Assembly (NCBI RefSeq): GCF_041261205.1
Contig: NZ_JBGCCH010000004.1
Span: forward strand, 186,001-250,000
Direction of reading: 5' to 3'
Length of the DNA: 64,000 nucleotides
Origin: Catenulispora sp. MAP5-51
Lineage (GTDB): Bacteria > Actinomycetota > Actinomycetes > Streptomycetales > Catenulisporaceae
In this document: piece by piece, positions 18,381-26,910 of the stretch
Numbering within the stretch: the first letter of the stretch is position 1
How the letters are laid out: each line of letters starts with the position of its first letter
Translations under genes and position numbers: made by a program
The notes under the pieces: generated by a model
Seen by the model: only the letters and a program-made list of their open reading frames with translations
Databases searched by the model: none
What the model was told of the DNA's origin: nothing

Positions 18381-19729
18381 CAGATGCGGGCCCCGGTCGG
18401 GGTCGGGGCCTGGTGATCGTCGGCGCCCAGCATCGCCGCCCACATCCCCGGGAAGTCCGGCAGCGTCTTGCCGGTGGTGGCGATGTCCTCCACCTCCACA
18501 CCGGGCACGGCCAGGCCCAGCACCGCGCCGGCGGTGGCCAGGCGGTGGTCGTCGTAGGTGGCGAAGGCGCCGGCGTGCAGCTGCCGGGGCCGGATCAGCA
18601 GGCCGTCCGGCTCCTCGACGACGTCGCCGCCCAGGCCGTTGATCTCCCGGGCCAGCGCGGCCAGCCGGTCGGTCTCGTGCCCGCGCAGGTGCCCGATGCC
18701 GGTGAACCGGGACGGGGAGTCGGCCAGCGCGGCGATGGCGGCCAGGGTCGGCGTCAGCTCGCCGACGTCGCGCAGGTCGGCCTCCATGCCGTGTACGCCG
18801 GCTCCGCCGGAGACGGTCAGCCCCGCGGGGGTGAGTTCCACACGGGCACCCATCTCCCGCAACAGGTGCCGCAAAGCGTCCCCGGCCTGGGTGGTGGCGG
18901 CGGGCCAGTCGGCGACGGTCACCGTTCCGCCGGTCACCAGGGCCGCGGCCAGGAACGGGGCGGAGTTGGACAGGTCCGGCTCGATGTTCCACTCGCGGCC
19001 GCGCAGAACCGAAGGGGTGACGGCCCAGCGCCCCGGCTCGGAGGCGTCCACGGTGCCGCCGGCGGCCCGGACGAACTCCACGGTCATGTCGATGTGCGGC
19101 TGCGAGGGGATCGGTCCGCCGACGTGCCGTACCTCCACACCGTTCCGGTACCGGGAGCCGGCCAGCAGCAGCGCCGAGATGAACTGCGAGGAGGCGGTGG
19201 CGTCCAGCTCCACCAGCCCGCCGGGCACCTCGCCGACGCCCTCGACCAGGAAGGGGAAGGTGCCGCGGTCGCCGTCGTCGATGCGGACGCCGAGGTCGCG
19301 CATCGCCTGCAGCAGCGTGCCCATCGGGCGAGAGCGCGCGTAGGGGTCGCCGTCGAAGTAGACCGGGCCCGCGGCCAGCGCCGCGACCGGGGGCAGGAAG
19401 CGCATGACGGTGCCGGCCAGGCCGACGTCGACCTTCGCCGGCGTCCCGTCCGCGCCGCCGCGGAGCTGCGCCGGCGGGGTGACCCGCCACACCGGGGCGT
19501 CGAGCTTCTCACCGGCGTCCACCTCGACGCCCAGCGCCCGCAGCCCGCCGACCATCAGCACCGAGTCCCGGGCCCGCAGCCCGCCGGTGATCGTCGAGGG
19601 CGAGTCGGCCAGCGCGGCCAGCAGCAGCGCCCGGTTGGTCGCCGACTTCGAGCCCGGGACGCGGACGTCCGCCGTCACGGGGCGGCTTGCGGACGGCGCG
19701 GACCACAGGGTCTTCTCGGCGGAGGTCAT
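18380..19729 (-). CDS. aroA: 3-phosphoshikimate 1-carboxyvinyltransferase (EPSP synthase)
   Basis: Transfers enolpyruvate from PEP to shikimate-3-phosphate in the shikimate pathway. 449 aa, full length. The N-terminal substrate-binding motif is VPGSKSATNRALLLAALA. Mid-protein motifs are LDATASSQFISALLLAGSRY and EFVRAAGGTV; the C-terminal motif is GHLRGHETDRLAALAREI followed by TYDDHRLATAGAVLGL. ATG 19729 follows GGAGG-like sequence (GCCGAGAAGACC downstream is coding). The gene heads an operon with rsgA, an order known in actinobacteria, and is divergent from the YedK/HMCES gene. Confidence 0.97.
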   Translation of the reverse strand: MTSAEKTLWSAPSASRPVTADVRVPGSKSATNRALLLAALADSPSTITGGLRARDSVLMVGGLRALGVEVDAGEKLDAPVWRVTPPAQLRGGADGTPAKVDVGLAGTVMRFLPPVAALAAGPVYFDGDPYARSRPMGTLLQAMRDLGVRIDDGDRGTFPFLVEGVGEVPGGLVELDATASSQFISALLLAGSRYRNGVEVRHVGGPIPSQPHIDMTVEFVRAAGGTVDASEPGRWAVTPSVLRGREWNIEPDLSNSAPFLAAALVTGGTVTVADWPAATTQAGDALRHLLREMGARVELTPAGLTVSGGAGVHGMEADLRDVGELTPTLAAIAALADSPSRFTGIGHLRGHETDRLAALAREINGLGGDVVEEPDGLLIRPRQLHAGAFATYDDHRLATAGAVLGLAVPGVEVEDIATTGKTLPDFPGMWAAMLGADDHQAPTPTGARI

Positions 19730-19819
19730 GGGTCAAATCTAGTCGGTGCGGCCGATCACCGCTGGCGACGCCGTATGCCGGCTGGGTTCCTGTGGGCGAC
19801 TCGTGGTTAGCTCGATGGC

Positions 19820-20581
19820 ATGTGTGGACGCTACGTGCTCCGGACCGACCCCTCGCAGCTGGCCGACCAGCTCGGCATCGGGCAGTCGGAGGTGGCCGAG
19901 CAGCTCGCCCAGACCTTCGAACCGAACTACAACGTGGCACCGACCGATTCGGTCGTGGCCGCGATCGAGCGGCACCCGCGGGACGCCGGACCCGGCTCGG
20001 AGGCGGTGCGCAAGCTCAAGGAGGTCCGCTGGGGCCTGGTGCCGTCCTGGGCGAAGGACCGCAAGATCGGCCAGAAGATGTTCAACGCGCGCATCGAGAC
20101 GATCACCGAGAAGGCGTCCTTCAAGCGCGCCTTCATGAAACGGCGCTGCATCATCCCGGCCGACGGCTACTACGAGTGGTACAAGCCGGCCGGCCCCAAG
20201 CCTGTGAAGCAGCCGTTCTTCATCCACGACGGCTCCGGCGACGCCCTGGCTTTCGCCGGGTTGTACGAACTCTGGCGCGATCCGGAGGTCGAGGACAAGG
20301 AGGACCCGGCGGCCTGGCTGTGGTCGGCCACGATCCTCACCACCGCCTCGGTCGGCGGTCTGCACCACATCCACGACCGGATGCCGGTCATCGTCCCGCG
20401 GACGCACTATGACGCCTGGCTGGACCCCGACTACGGCTCCGGCGAGGGTGACGCCGACGCCCTGCTCGGCCTCCTGGACGCCGGCCGCGACCCGCGCCTG
20501 GACACCTATCCGGTCTCGCCGGCGGTGAACTCGGTGCGGAACAACGGGCCGGAACTGGTGGTGCCATTGGAGGCCGAGTAA
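19820..20581 (+). CDS. SOS response-associated peptidase (YedK/HMCES, SRAP)
   Basis: A 253-aa SRAP-domain protein. The invariant Cys2 (MCGRYV) becomes the N-terminal nucleophile after Met removal and crosslinks to abasic sites in single-stranded DNA. NYNVAPTDSV, KMFNARIETITEKASFKRAFMKRRCIIPADGYYEWYK and HDRMPVIVP are the remaining family motifs, including the active-site Asn, Glu and His. The start is fixed by the need for Cys at position 2. The 90-bp spacer shared with aroA has no clear LexA box. Confidence 0.95.
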   Translation: MCGRYVLRTDPSQLADQLGIGQSEVAEQLAQTFEPNYNVAPTDSVVAAIERHPRDAGPGSEAVRKLKEVRWGLVPSWAKDRKIGQKMFNARIETITEKASFKRAFMKRRCIIPADGYYEWYKPAGPKPVKQPFFIHDGSGDALAFAGLYELWRDPEVEDKEDPAAWLWSATILTTASVGGLHHIHDRMPVIVPRTHYDAWLDPDYGSGEGDADALLGLLDAGRDPRLDTYPVSPAVNSVRNNGPELVVPLEAE

Positions 20582-20737
20582 GGCCGGGCGGGACGCGCCG
20601 GAGGAGATTCCGCAGGCCGGGGCCGTCCAGGCGTTGAGGTAGGGTTCTGTCTCGGTGTGACAGGGGGTTGGCATGCCTTAGGATCGGCGGGTCTTCATCC
20701 AGCCTCTGCCTCAATAGGCTCACTCTCCGGGGGGACC

Positions 20738-22297
20738 GTGAGTACGCCCACCATGTCTCGCGGCGCGCGCGCCATGGCCGCGAAGCGCGACGAACGCCGC
20801 GCGTTGGCCGACGCGCACCTGCACCTCGACGACGTCGAGAAGTGGTTCATCAAACGCGGACTGCCGCACTTCATCGAGAACTACAAGGCGACCGAGGACG
20901 TCTTCAACCGCGCGCTGCCGCTGTTCGTCGTCCTGGTCGTCTTCCAGATGGGCCTTGAGCTCACGAGCAAGAGCGTGACCTGGAAGGACCGGCTGATCGG
21001 CGGGGCCCTCGGGCTGGCCGCGGTCGCGGTCGTGATCCTGGTCGCCAACCTGGTCCGGCAGCCGCAGCGCTGGTACCGCTGGCCGCGCAAGATCGGTCCG
21101 GTGGAGATCACGCTGCTGGTGCTGCTCGGGCCGGTGGTCGGCAAGCTGTCGGGGGCGCGCTGGAGCGCGGTGCTGGCCGACTTCTTCGCCAACATAGGCG
21201 TACTGGCCCTGGTGTACCTGCTGACCGCCTACGCGATCCTGCCGGTGCTCAAATGGGCGCTGCGGCACTCGTTCGAGGAACTGGGGAACCTGGGGAACCT
21301 GGCGAGCAAGGCGCTGCCGATGCTCGCGCTGTTCGGGACGTTCCTGTTCCTGAACGTGGACATGTGGCACATCGCCTCGTCCTTCGACAACCGCAGCCAG
21401 CTCTGGTACACGACGTTGTTCTTCGCCGCGATCACCTTCCTGTTCCTGATGGTGCGGCTGCCCGGCGAGGTCAAGAACCTGCAGGGCGACTACTACCTGG
21501 AGGCCGTGATCGCGGCCGCCGCCGACACGCCGCTGCACGAGCACGTCGGCGACCTCGACGACGAGCTGCCGCAGCTGCGGACCAACCGGCGGCAGCGGGT
21601 CAACATGCTGTTCGTGCTGGCCTTCACGCAGGTGATCCAGATCCTGCTGCTGTCGGTGGTGGTGTTCGTCTACTTCGTGTCGCTGGGCAAGCTGGCGGTG
21701 ACCGACGGACAGGTCGCGGACTGGCTGCGGACGCCGGAGTGCCCGAAACTCCCATTTAGGCCGGCGCACAACCCTGAGGCGTACATGCAGGCGTGCGGGT
21801 TCGCCAACGAGGAGCAGGCGAAGGCCTGGATGAAGATCATCGATCCGGGCACGCTGTTCGGCTTCCAGGCGCGAGTCCCAGGCACCAACCTGGCCTTCTC
21901 CGAACCGCTGCTGCGCACCGCGATCCTGCTGACCACCTTCTCCGCGTTCTTCTTCGCGGTCTCCGCGGTCACCGACGAGGCCTACCGCAAGGACTTCTTC
22001 GAGTCGATCACCGGCCGGATCGCCAAGTGCCTCACGGTCCGCTGCGGCTACGTGAACCTCTACGAGAAGGCCGGCCGCCGTGCATTGGGGGAGAGCGGGA
22101 TCGACCCGAAGGCGCTCGACGAGGACCACCGGCGCACGGTCCAGGTCCCGTCGATGGTGGCCGACCCCAACAACCGGACCCAGCAGCTCAGCTCGTACCA
22201 ACCGAGCGGCGGCTATCTGGCGCTGACCGATCCGGAGCCGGAGAACCCGTTCAAGCGGTCCTCGCCGGACAAACGGTCGTCGCCGGACAAGGACTGA
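20738..22297 (+). CDS. polytopic membrane protein of unknown function
   Basis: Not recognised. From GTG 20738 (GGGGGGA 3 nt upstream) it is 519 aa. A basic soluble N-terminus of about 65 residues is followed by hydrophobic segments near residues 65-82, 98-113, 125-140, 152-175, 205-222 and 230-245, a soluble stretch containing a YYLEAV helix, then pairs near 310-335 and 405-425. It ends in a hydrophilic tail of about 90 residues with a short KRSSPDK repeat. Helix count and lack of motifs prevent a transporter call. Confidence 0.75.
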   Translation: MSTPTMSRGARAMAAKRDERRALADAHLHLDDVEKWFIKRGLPHFIENYKATEDVFNRALPLFVVLVVFQMGLELTSKSVTWKDRLIGGALGLAAVAVVILVANLVRQPQRWYRWPRKIGPVEITLLVLLGPVVGKLSGARWSAVLADFFANIGVLALVYLLTAYAILPVLKWALRHSFEELGNLGNLASKALPMLALFGTFLFLNVDMWHIASSFDNRSQLWYTTLFFAAITFLFLMVRLPGEVKNLQGDYYLEAVIAAAADTPLHEHVGDLDDELPQLRTNRRQRVNMLFVLAFTQVIQILLLSVVVFVYFVSLGKLAVTDGQVADWLRTPECPKLPFRPAHNPEAYMQACGFANEEQAKAWMKIIDPGTLFGFQARVPGTNLAFSEPLLRTAILLTTFSAFFFAVSAVTDEAYRKDFFESITGRIAKCLTVRCGYVNLYEKAGRRALGESGIDPKALDEDHRRTVQVPSMVADPNNRTQQLSSYQPSGGYLALTDPEPENPFKRSSPDKRSSPDKD

Positions 22298-22342
22298 GTC
22301 CACAGGGCTGAGCCCTCACCGGATTCTCGCTACTCACGACGA

Positions 22343-22375
22343 AGCCCGGCCCCGCATCGCTTGCGGGGCCGGGCT
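22343..22375. terminator. bidirectional terminator between convergent genes
   Basis: AGCCCGGCCCCGC, loop ATCGCTT, GCGGGGCCGGGCT, with TTCGT after it and ACGA before it. It lies between the membrane-protein gene and the convergent M20 peptidase gene and could serve both. Confidence 0.88.
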
Positions 22376-22424
22376 TTCGTGCAGTCGCTTCAATGTTTCA
22401 CGGGAATCAGGGAATCAGGCCGAA

Positions 22425-23759
22425 TCAGGCCACTGTCAGGAACCGGTCGAGCACCTTGCTCCCGAACTCCAGCGCGTCCAGCGGCACCCGCTCGTCCACG
22501 CCGTGGAACATCGCCGCGAAGTCCAGGCTCGGGTCCAGCTTCAGCGGCACGAAGCCGTAGCCGCGGATCAGGCCCCGGCCCATGTCCATCACGCCGAACG
22601 TCTTGTTGTCGGTGCCGGCCGACAGGCAATAGGGGACTATGCGCGCCGCCGGGTCCTCGGCCTGCAGCGAGGCCATCATCTTCTCCACCAGCGGCACCTC
22701 GAACGGCGCCTCCAGCGCGATGTCGTAGTGCGTGAACTCGCGGGTGACGTCCGGACCGAGCAGCTTGTCGATCTCGGTGAAATACTCCTGCTCCAGGCCT
22801 GGCAGGAAGCGTCCGTCGATCTCGGCGAAGGCCCGCTCCGGGATCACGTTCACCTTGTACCCGGCCTCCAGCTTCGTCGGGTTCGCGGTGTGCTGGAGGG
22901 TGGCGCCGATGAACCGGGCCAGCGGGCCGATCTTGGCCACCGCGGCCCGTGCCGAGGCCGGGTCCTTCGGGTCGAAGTCGACCCCGAGCGCCTCGGTGAC
23001 CTCGGCGAGGAAGGTGGTGACGGTCGGCGTAAGGGTCACCGGCCAGTCGTGGCGGCCGATCCGTGCGACCGCCTCGGCCAGCGCCGTGACCGCGTTGTCG
23101 TCGTTGATCATCGAGCCGTGGCCGGCCTGGCCGCGGGCCTGCAGGCGCATCCACGCCAGACCCTTCTGCGCGGTCTCGATGAGGTAGAAGCGCAGGTCCG
23201 GCGAGACCTCGTAGGAGTAGCCGCCGACCTCGCTGACCGCCTCGGAGACGCCGTCGAACAGGTCCGGGTGCTGCTTGGCCAGGAACTTGGCGCCGTAGTT
23301 GCCGCCGGCCTCCTCGTCGGCCAGGAAGGCCAGCACCACGTCGCGGCGCGGCTTGCGGCCCTCGCGGAGCATGCGGCGCGTGACGGCGAGCATCATCGCG
23401 TCCATGTCCTTCATGTCGACCGCGCCCCGGCCCCACACCATGCCGTCGCGCACCTCGGCGGCGAACGGGTCGAAGGTCCAGTCGGCGGGGTCGGCCGGCA
23501 CCACGTCCAGGTGTCCGTGCAGCAGCAGCGCGTCGGCGCTCGGGTCCGAGCCCTCGAACCGGGCCACCACGCTGGCCCGGCCCGGCTCGGACTCGAAGAT
23601 CTGGGGCTCCAGCCCGGCCTCGGCGAGCTTCTCGGCGACGTACTCGGCCGCCGGCCGTTCGGGCTTGACCGGGTTCGACGTGTCGATCCGGATGAGGTCG
23701 CGCAGGAAGCCGACGACCTCGCCGTAGGGGACTTCTTCGGGGTCCGGGGTGCTCGTCAT
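22425..23759 (-). CDS. M20-family metallopeptidase
   Basis: A 444-aa di-zinc peptidase/deacylase of the ArgE/DapE/ACY1/CPG2 group. Zinc and catalytic motifs are in order: LLLHGHLDVVPAD, GRGAVDMKDMDA, FLADEEAGGNYG (catalytic Glu) and a C-terminal FHGVDERVP (last zinc His). A lid/dimer domain lies between about residues 200 and 320 (GQAGHGSMINDDNAV). Cytoplasmic, no signal peptide. Substrate within the family (acyl amino acid, dipeptide) is not deducible. Start ATG 23759. Confidence 0.93.
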   Translation of the reverse strand: MTSTPDPEEVPYGEVVGFLRDLIRIDTSNPVKPERPAAEYVAEKLAEAGLEPQIFESEPGRASVVARFEGSDPSADALLLHGHLDVVPADPADWTFDPFAAEVRDGMVWGRGAVDMKDMDAMMLAVTRRMLREGRKPRRDVVLAFLADEEAGGNYGAKFLAKQHPDLFDGVSEAVSEVGGYSYEVSPDLRFYLIETAQKGLAWMRLQARGQAGHGSMINDDNAVTALAEAVARIGRHDWPVTLTPTVTTFLAEVTEALGVDFDPKDPASARAAVAKIGPLARFIGATLQHTANPTKLEAGYKVNVIPERAFAEIDGRFLPGLEQEYFTEIDKLLGPDVTREFTHYDIALEAPFEVPLVEKMMASLQAEDPAARIVPYCLSAGTDNKTFGVMDMGRGLIRGYGFVPLKLDPSLDFAAMFHGVDERVPLDALEFGSKVLDRFLTVA

Positions 23760-23828
23760 GCCCCAACCCTACGCTGCCCGATCTGTGCCGGGACGGTGCT
23801 CAGGCGGGTGCCTCGGGCGATCCGAGCC

Positions 23829-25361
23829 TCAGCGCAGCGGCTCGCCGAGGAAGGCCTCTTCCCACTTCGTCGGCGCGAACTCGCAATAGCGCGTGGTCCG
23901 CTTTCGGGAACGCCACAGCACCATCGGATCGGGCAGGTCGGCCAACGCGGCGGTGTCCTTGTCGGGCAGCGCCAGCACATGCCGCGCCATCGCCGCCTCC
24001 TCGCGCGGCAACCGCTGCAGGCCCACCAGATCCGCATCGCGGAGATAGCCGGCGGTGCGCGGATCGAAGTAGGGGAGCAGGGTCACGATCGAAGTCCAGG
24101 GCCCGCGGGGCACCTCCGCGTAGGGCGGCCGCGCACCGCAGTCCCGCAGCACGAGCAGCGGCGTGGCCATGCTCGGCGCGGGCCAGCCGGGGTGGCCGAC
24201 GGGACGGCCGACCGGTTGGACGATCAGGCGCGCCGCGTCCAGGCCGGAGTGCAGCAGGACTGAGTCCCACTCGCCCTGGCGTGCGGTTTCGATGATCACC
24301 CGGGCGCCTACCGCGGCACAGCGCAGAGCCAGTATCTGGGCGAGGTGCAGACTGCCGATGATCGCGGTACTCAGGGTCGTGCGGTGGAACAAGCCGAGCG
24401 TCACCGGGCGATGGGCCGGGTCCATGCCGATCAGCACGCCTCCGGGGGCTGCCCGTGTGCTGCTGTCGGTGCTGTGCGTGCTGCCTTTGCTGCCTGAACT
24501 GCCCGCGCTGCCTTTGCTGCCTGTACTGCCTCTACTGCCTGCGCTGTTTGTATCTCTATGCGTATCGGGGCAGGCGCGGGTCTCGGCCAGGTCGTTGCCG
24601 GAACCGGGCCGGCAATCACCGTCTGTATGCGTCGTGTAGTCAGTGTCGGCGAGGGTGATCGTGCGATAGCCGGCGAGCGCGAGCTTCGCCGACGCGGCCC
24701 GCGTGGCCTTGTCGAGCGTCCGGTGCGCTCCCGTGATGCCGCCGCCGCGCGCCAGGATCGGGCCGGCGGCGCGGGCGGCCAGGGTCTGGCGGCGGCTGCC
24801 GGGCAGTTCCAGGCGGAACGCCAGCCAGGTCAGGCGGACGGCCGGAACCGGCTCGGTGCCGAGGCGGCGGGCGACGTCCTGGTTGAGGCTCTGGTACGAG
24901 GCGCCGGCCTGGGAGCGTTCCGGCAGCCCGGCGCCGGTCGGCTGGACGTGCTGGACCAGCCGCACGTCTGCCAGCCCGAGCAGCGGATCCTCGCGCAGGC
25001 CGGCCAGGATCCGCGGCGGGATCGGCGCCGGAGGGTCGGCCGAGGGCAGGACGGCGTCCACCGGCTCGATCTCCAGGACGGCGCTGACATGATCGGGAAT
25101 CGGCGGCCTGGACCGCTTCAAGCTGTTCGAGTTCAAGCTCTTCGAGTTCTTGTTCCAGTTCTCATTCCAGCCTTTATGTGACTTTTGATCATCCAGCTCT
25201 ACGATGTCCGCGCCGCCGAGTCTCAACGCCACCGACGGCGTGTCGGCTGCCGCCGTTTCCAGCTGTTTGCGGCGGGTTCGCAGGCGCCAGGCCGCGGCCA
25301 CACCACTCGCGGCGGTGACTTGGCCCGCCAGCACCAGACCCATGCCAGCGAAGGTCCGCAT
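23829..25361 (-). CDS. eccE: type VII secretion protein EccE
   Basis: A 510-aa accessory component of the ESX core complex. The N-terminus has one hydrophobic segment (FAGMGLVLAGQVTAASGVAAAWRL) rather than the usual two. The EccE fold includes LTWLAFRLELPG, LALAGYRTITL, PVTLGLFHRTT and the conserved late part VIIETARQGEW to PTKWEEAF. Two low-complexity inserts are unusual: an Asn/Lys/Ser-rich run near residue 65-80 and a Gly/Ser/Lys/Thr-rich run at about residues 265-300, encoded by short DNA repeats. Its start is only 20 bp from the divergent eccB start. Confidence 0.8.
   Translation of the reverse strand: MRTFAGMGLVLAGQVTAASGVAAAWRLRTRRKQLETAAADTPSVALRLGGADIVELDDQKSHKGWNENWNKNSKSLNSNSLKRSRPPIPDHVSAVLEIEPVDAVLPSADPPAPIPPRILAGLREDPLLGLADVRLVQHVQPTGAGLPERSQAGASYQSLNQDVARRLGTEPVPAVRLTWLAFRLELPGSRRQTLAARAAGPILARGGGITGAHRTLDKATRAASAKLALAGYRTITLADTDYTTHTDGDCRPGSGNDLAETRACPDTHRDTNSAGSRGSTGSKGSAGSSGSKGSTHSTDSSTRAAPGGVLIGMDPAHRPVTLGLFHRTTLSTAIIGSLHLAQILALRCAAVGARVIIETARQGEWDSVLLHSGLDAARLIVQPVGRPVGHPGWPAPSMATPLLVLRDCGARPPYAEVPRGPWTSIVTLLPYFDPRTAGYLRDADLVGLQRLPREEAAMARHVLALPDKDTAALADLPDPMVLWRSRKRTTRYCEFAPTKWEEAFLGEPLR
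24459..24551. repeat. CTGCCT-type short tandem repeats inside eccE
   Basis: Repeated units of CTGCCTTTG, CTGCCTGTA, CTGCCTCTA and similar 9-mers on the + strand. On the coding strand they encode the Gly/Ser/Lys/Ala-rich insert of EccE. The unit length is a multiple of three, so copy-number change would keep the frame. Confidence 0.75.
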
Positions 25362-25381
25362 GAGGACGTATCGTACGGGGA

Positions 25382-26884
25382 ATGGCGACGCGAAAGGAGC
25401 AGCTGACCGCGGCGGAATTCTCGCGGCGCCGGGTCATCGGAGCACTGCTGCGGCCGGGTGCGGACGGCGTCGGCGAAGGGGCGCCGCGTCCGTTCCGGGC
25501 GACGTTCGTGGCCGCGATCGTGGTCGTGGTCGCCCTCGGGACGGCCGGCGTGATCGGCTACCTCCATCCGCGATCCAAGGACGCGTGGCAGAAGGACCTG
25601 ATCGCCGACGGCTCGGGCACGCAGTACGTGATGCTCGACGGACGTCTGCACCCGGTCCTGAACTCGACGTCGGCGCAGCTGATGCTCGGCCCGACCCCGA
25701 AGCTGGCGCAGCCGAAGCCCGCGCAGCTGGCACCGTTTCTGCAGCATGTCGGTCCGGCCGTGGGCCTGGCGCGGGTCCCGGGCTCGCTGCCCGCCGCCGG
25801 CGACCTGGACCTGAAGGACTGGTCGGCCTGTGTGACCCCGACCGGCAAGACAGCGGTCGAGATCGGCTTCACGGTCGGCGGCCCCGCCGACCCGGGCGTG
25901 TTGTCGGGCCCTGACGCCCTCCTGGTCCAGGACGAATCCGGCCAGCAGTGGGTGGTCGAGGACGGTCTGAAGTACCGAGTCGGCGACCGGGCCTCGGTCG
26001 CGGCGGCCTTCGGCACCGGCGCGGTGAGGCCGCGCCACGTCCCGGAGGCATGGCTGGGCGGCCTGTCGGCGGGCGACGTCCTGGGCGTGCCGACCATCTC
26101 CGGCCACTACGGCGGCCCGGACCCGCGCCCGGCCCCCGACGGCTTCAACCGCATCGGCATGTTCGGCCGCACCCTCGGCCCCGACGGTGCGGTCGTGGAG
26201 TACTACCTCGTGACCGGTGACGGCATCGCGGCCGTGACACCGACGATGTACGACCTCTACCGGCGCGATCCCCGTCTGGGCGAGTTCAGGTTCACCGAGA
26301 CCACCCTGCCGCCCGGCACGGTGACCCCGGACATGCTGGTGACGACGGCGGCCTCGCAGACGCTGTCGTGGCCGGCCCTCCCACCGCACTTCTCAGCGGC
26401 TTCGCAGAGCGCTGAGGGCGGCGCGGCTGTCCTGTGCGCGACCTTCTCCGGCGTCTTCGACCAGCAGGGACGCGCGCACGTGGAGGTGGCGGTGCGTTCC
26501 TCGCTGCCACAGTCCCTGGCGGCGGTCGGCACGGTCGTGGTGGTGCACGCCGGGCACGGGACGATCGTGCGCGAGTCCGGCAGCGACCCCGCGACGGCCC
26601 CCGACTACCTGGTGACCGACACCGGTCTGCGCTATCAGCTGGTAGGCGCGGCGGCGATGCGGTTGGGGTACGACGGGATCGCTTCGTGCGAGGTGCCGGC
26701 GCCGTGGCTGCGGTTGGTGCCGCTGGGGCCGGCGTTGGATCCGGCGAAGGCGGGTCAGCCTGCTGATGGCAGTGCCGGCGACTATGGTGGCCCTTCCGGT
26801 ACTGCCGGTTCCACCAATAGCGCTGGTTTCTCCGGTGCTGCTGGTTCCTCCGATACTGCGGGTTCCGGCAGCCTCGGCTTGTGA
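25382..26884 (+). CDS. eccB: type VII secretion protein EccB
   Basis: A 500-aa ESX core subunit. It has a cytoplasmic N-terminus (TRKEQLTAAEFSRRRVIGALL, the family start motif), one TM helix at about residues 42-60, and a large extracytoplasmic domain with YVMLDGRLHPVLNSTSAQL, VLSGPDALLVQDESGQQWVV and two cysteine-containing repeats (SACVTP, VLCATFSG). GGGGA lies directly before ATG 25382. The last 45 residues are a Gly/Ser/Ala repeat tail not typical of the family. Divergent from eccE and convergent with eccC. Confidence 0.93.
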   Translation: MATRKEQLTAAEFSRRRVIGALLRPGADGVGEGAPRPFRATFVAAIVVVVALGTAGVIGYLHPRSKDAWQKDLIADGSGTQYVMLDGRLHPVLNSTSAQLMLGPTPKLAQPKPAQLAPFLQHVGPAVGLARVPGSLPAAGDLDLKDWSACVTPTGKTAVEIGFTVGGPADPGVLSGPDALLVQDESGQQWVVEDGLKYRVGDRASVAAAFGTGAVRPRHVPEAWLGGLSAGDVLGVPTISGHYGGPDPRPAPDGFNRIGMFGRTLGPDGAVVEYYLVTGDGIAAVTPTMYDLYRRDPRLGEFRFTETTLPPGTVTPDMLVTTAASQTLSWPALPPHFSAASQSAEGGAAVLCATFSGVFDQQGRAHVEVAVRSSLPQSLAAVGTVVVVHAGHGTIVRESGSDPATAPDYLVTDTGLRYQLVGAAAMRLGYDGIASCEVPAPWLRLVPLGPALDPAKAGQPADGSAGDYGGPSGTAGSTNSAGFSGAAGSSDTAGSGSLGL

Positions 26885-26910
26885 TTCTTTCTTCTGCTGA
26901 TCCTCCCCAC

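Noticed and set aside
17331-19490. Extended rsgA reading frame of 719 codons
   Set aside because: The first 370 codons are out-of-frame aroA; the family start and the TGATG overlap place the real start at 18380.
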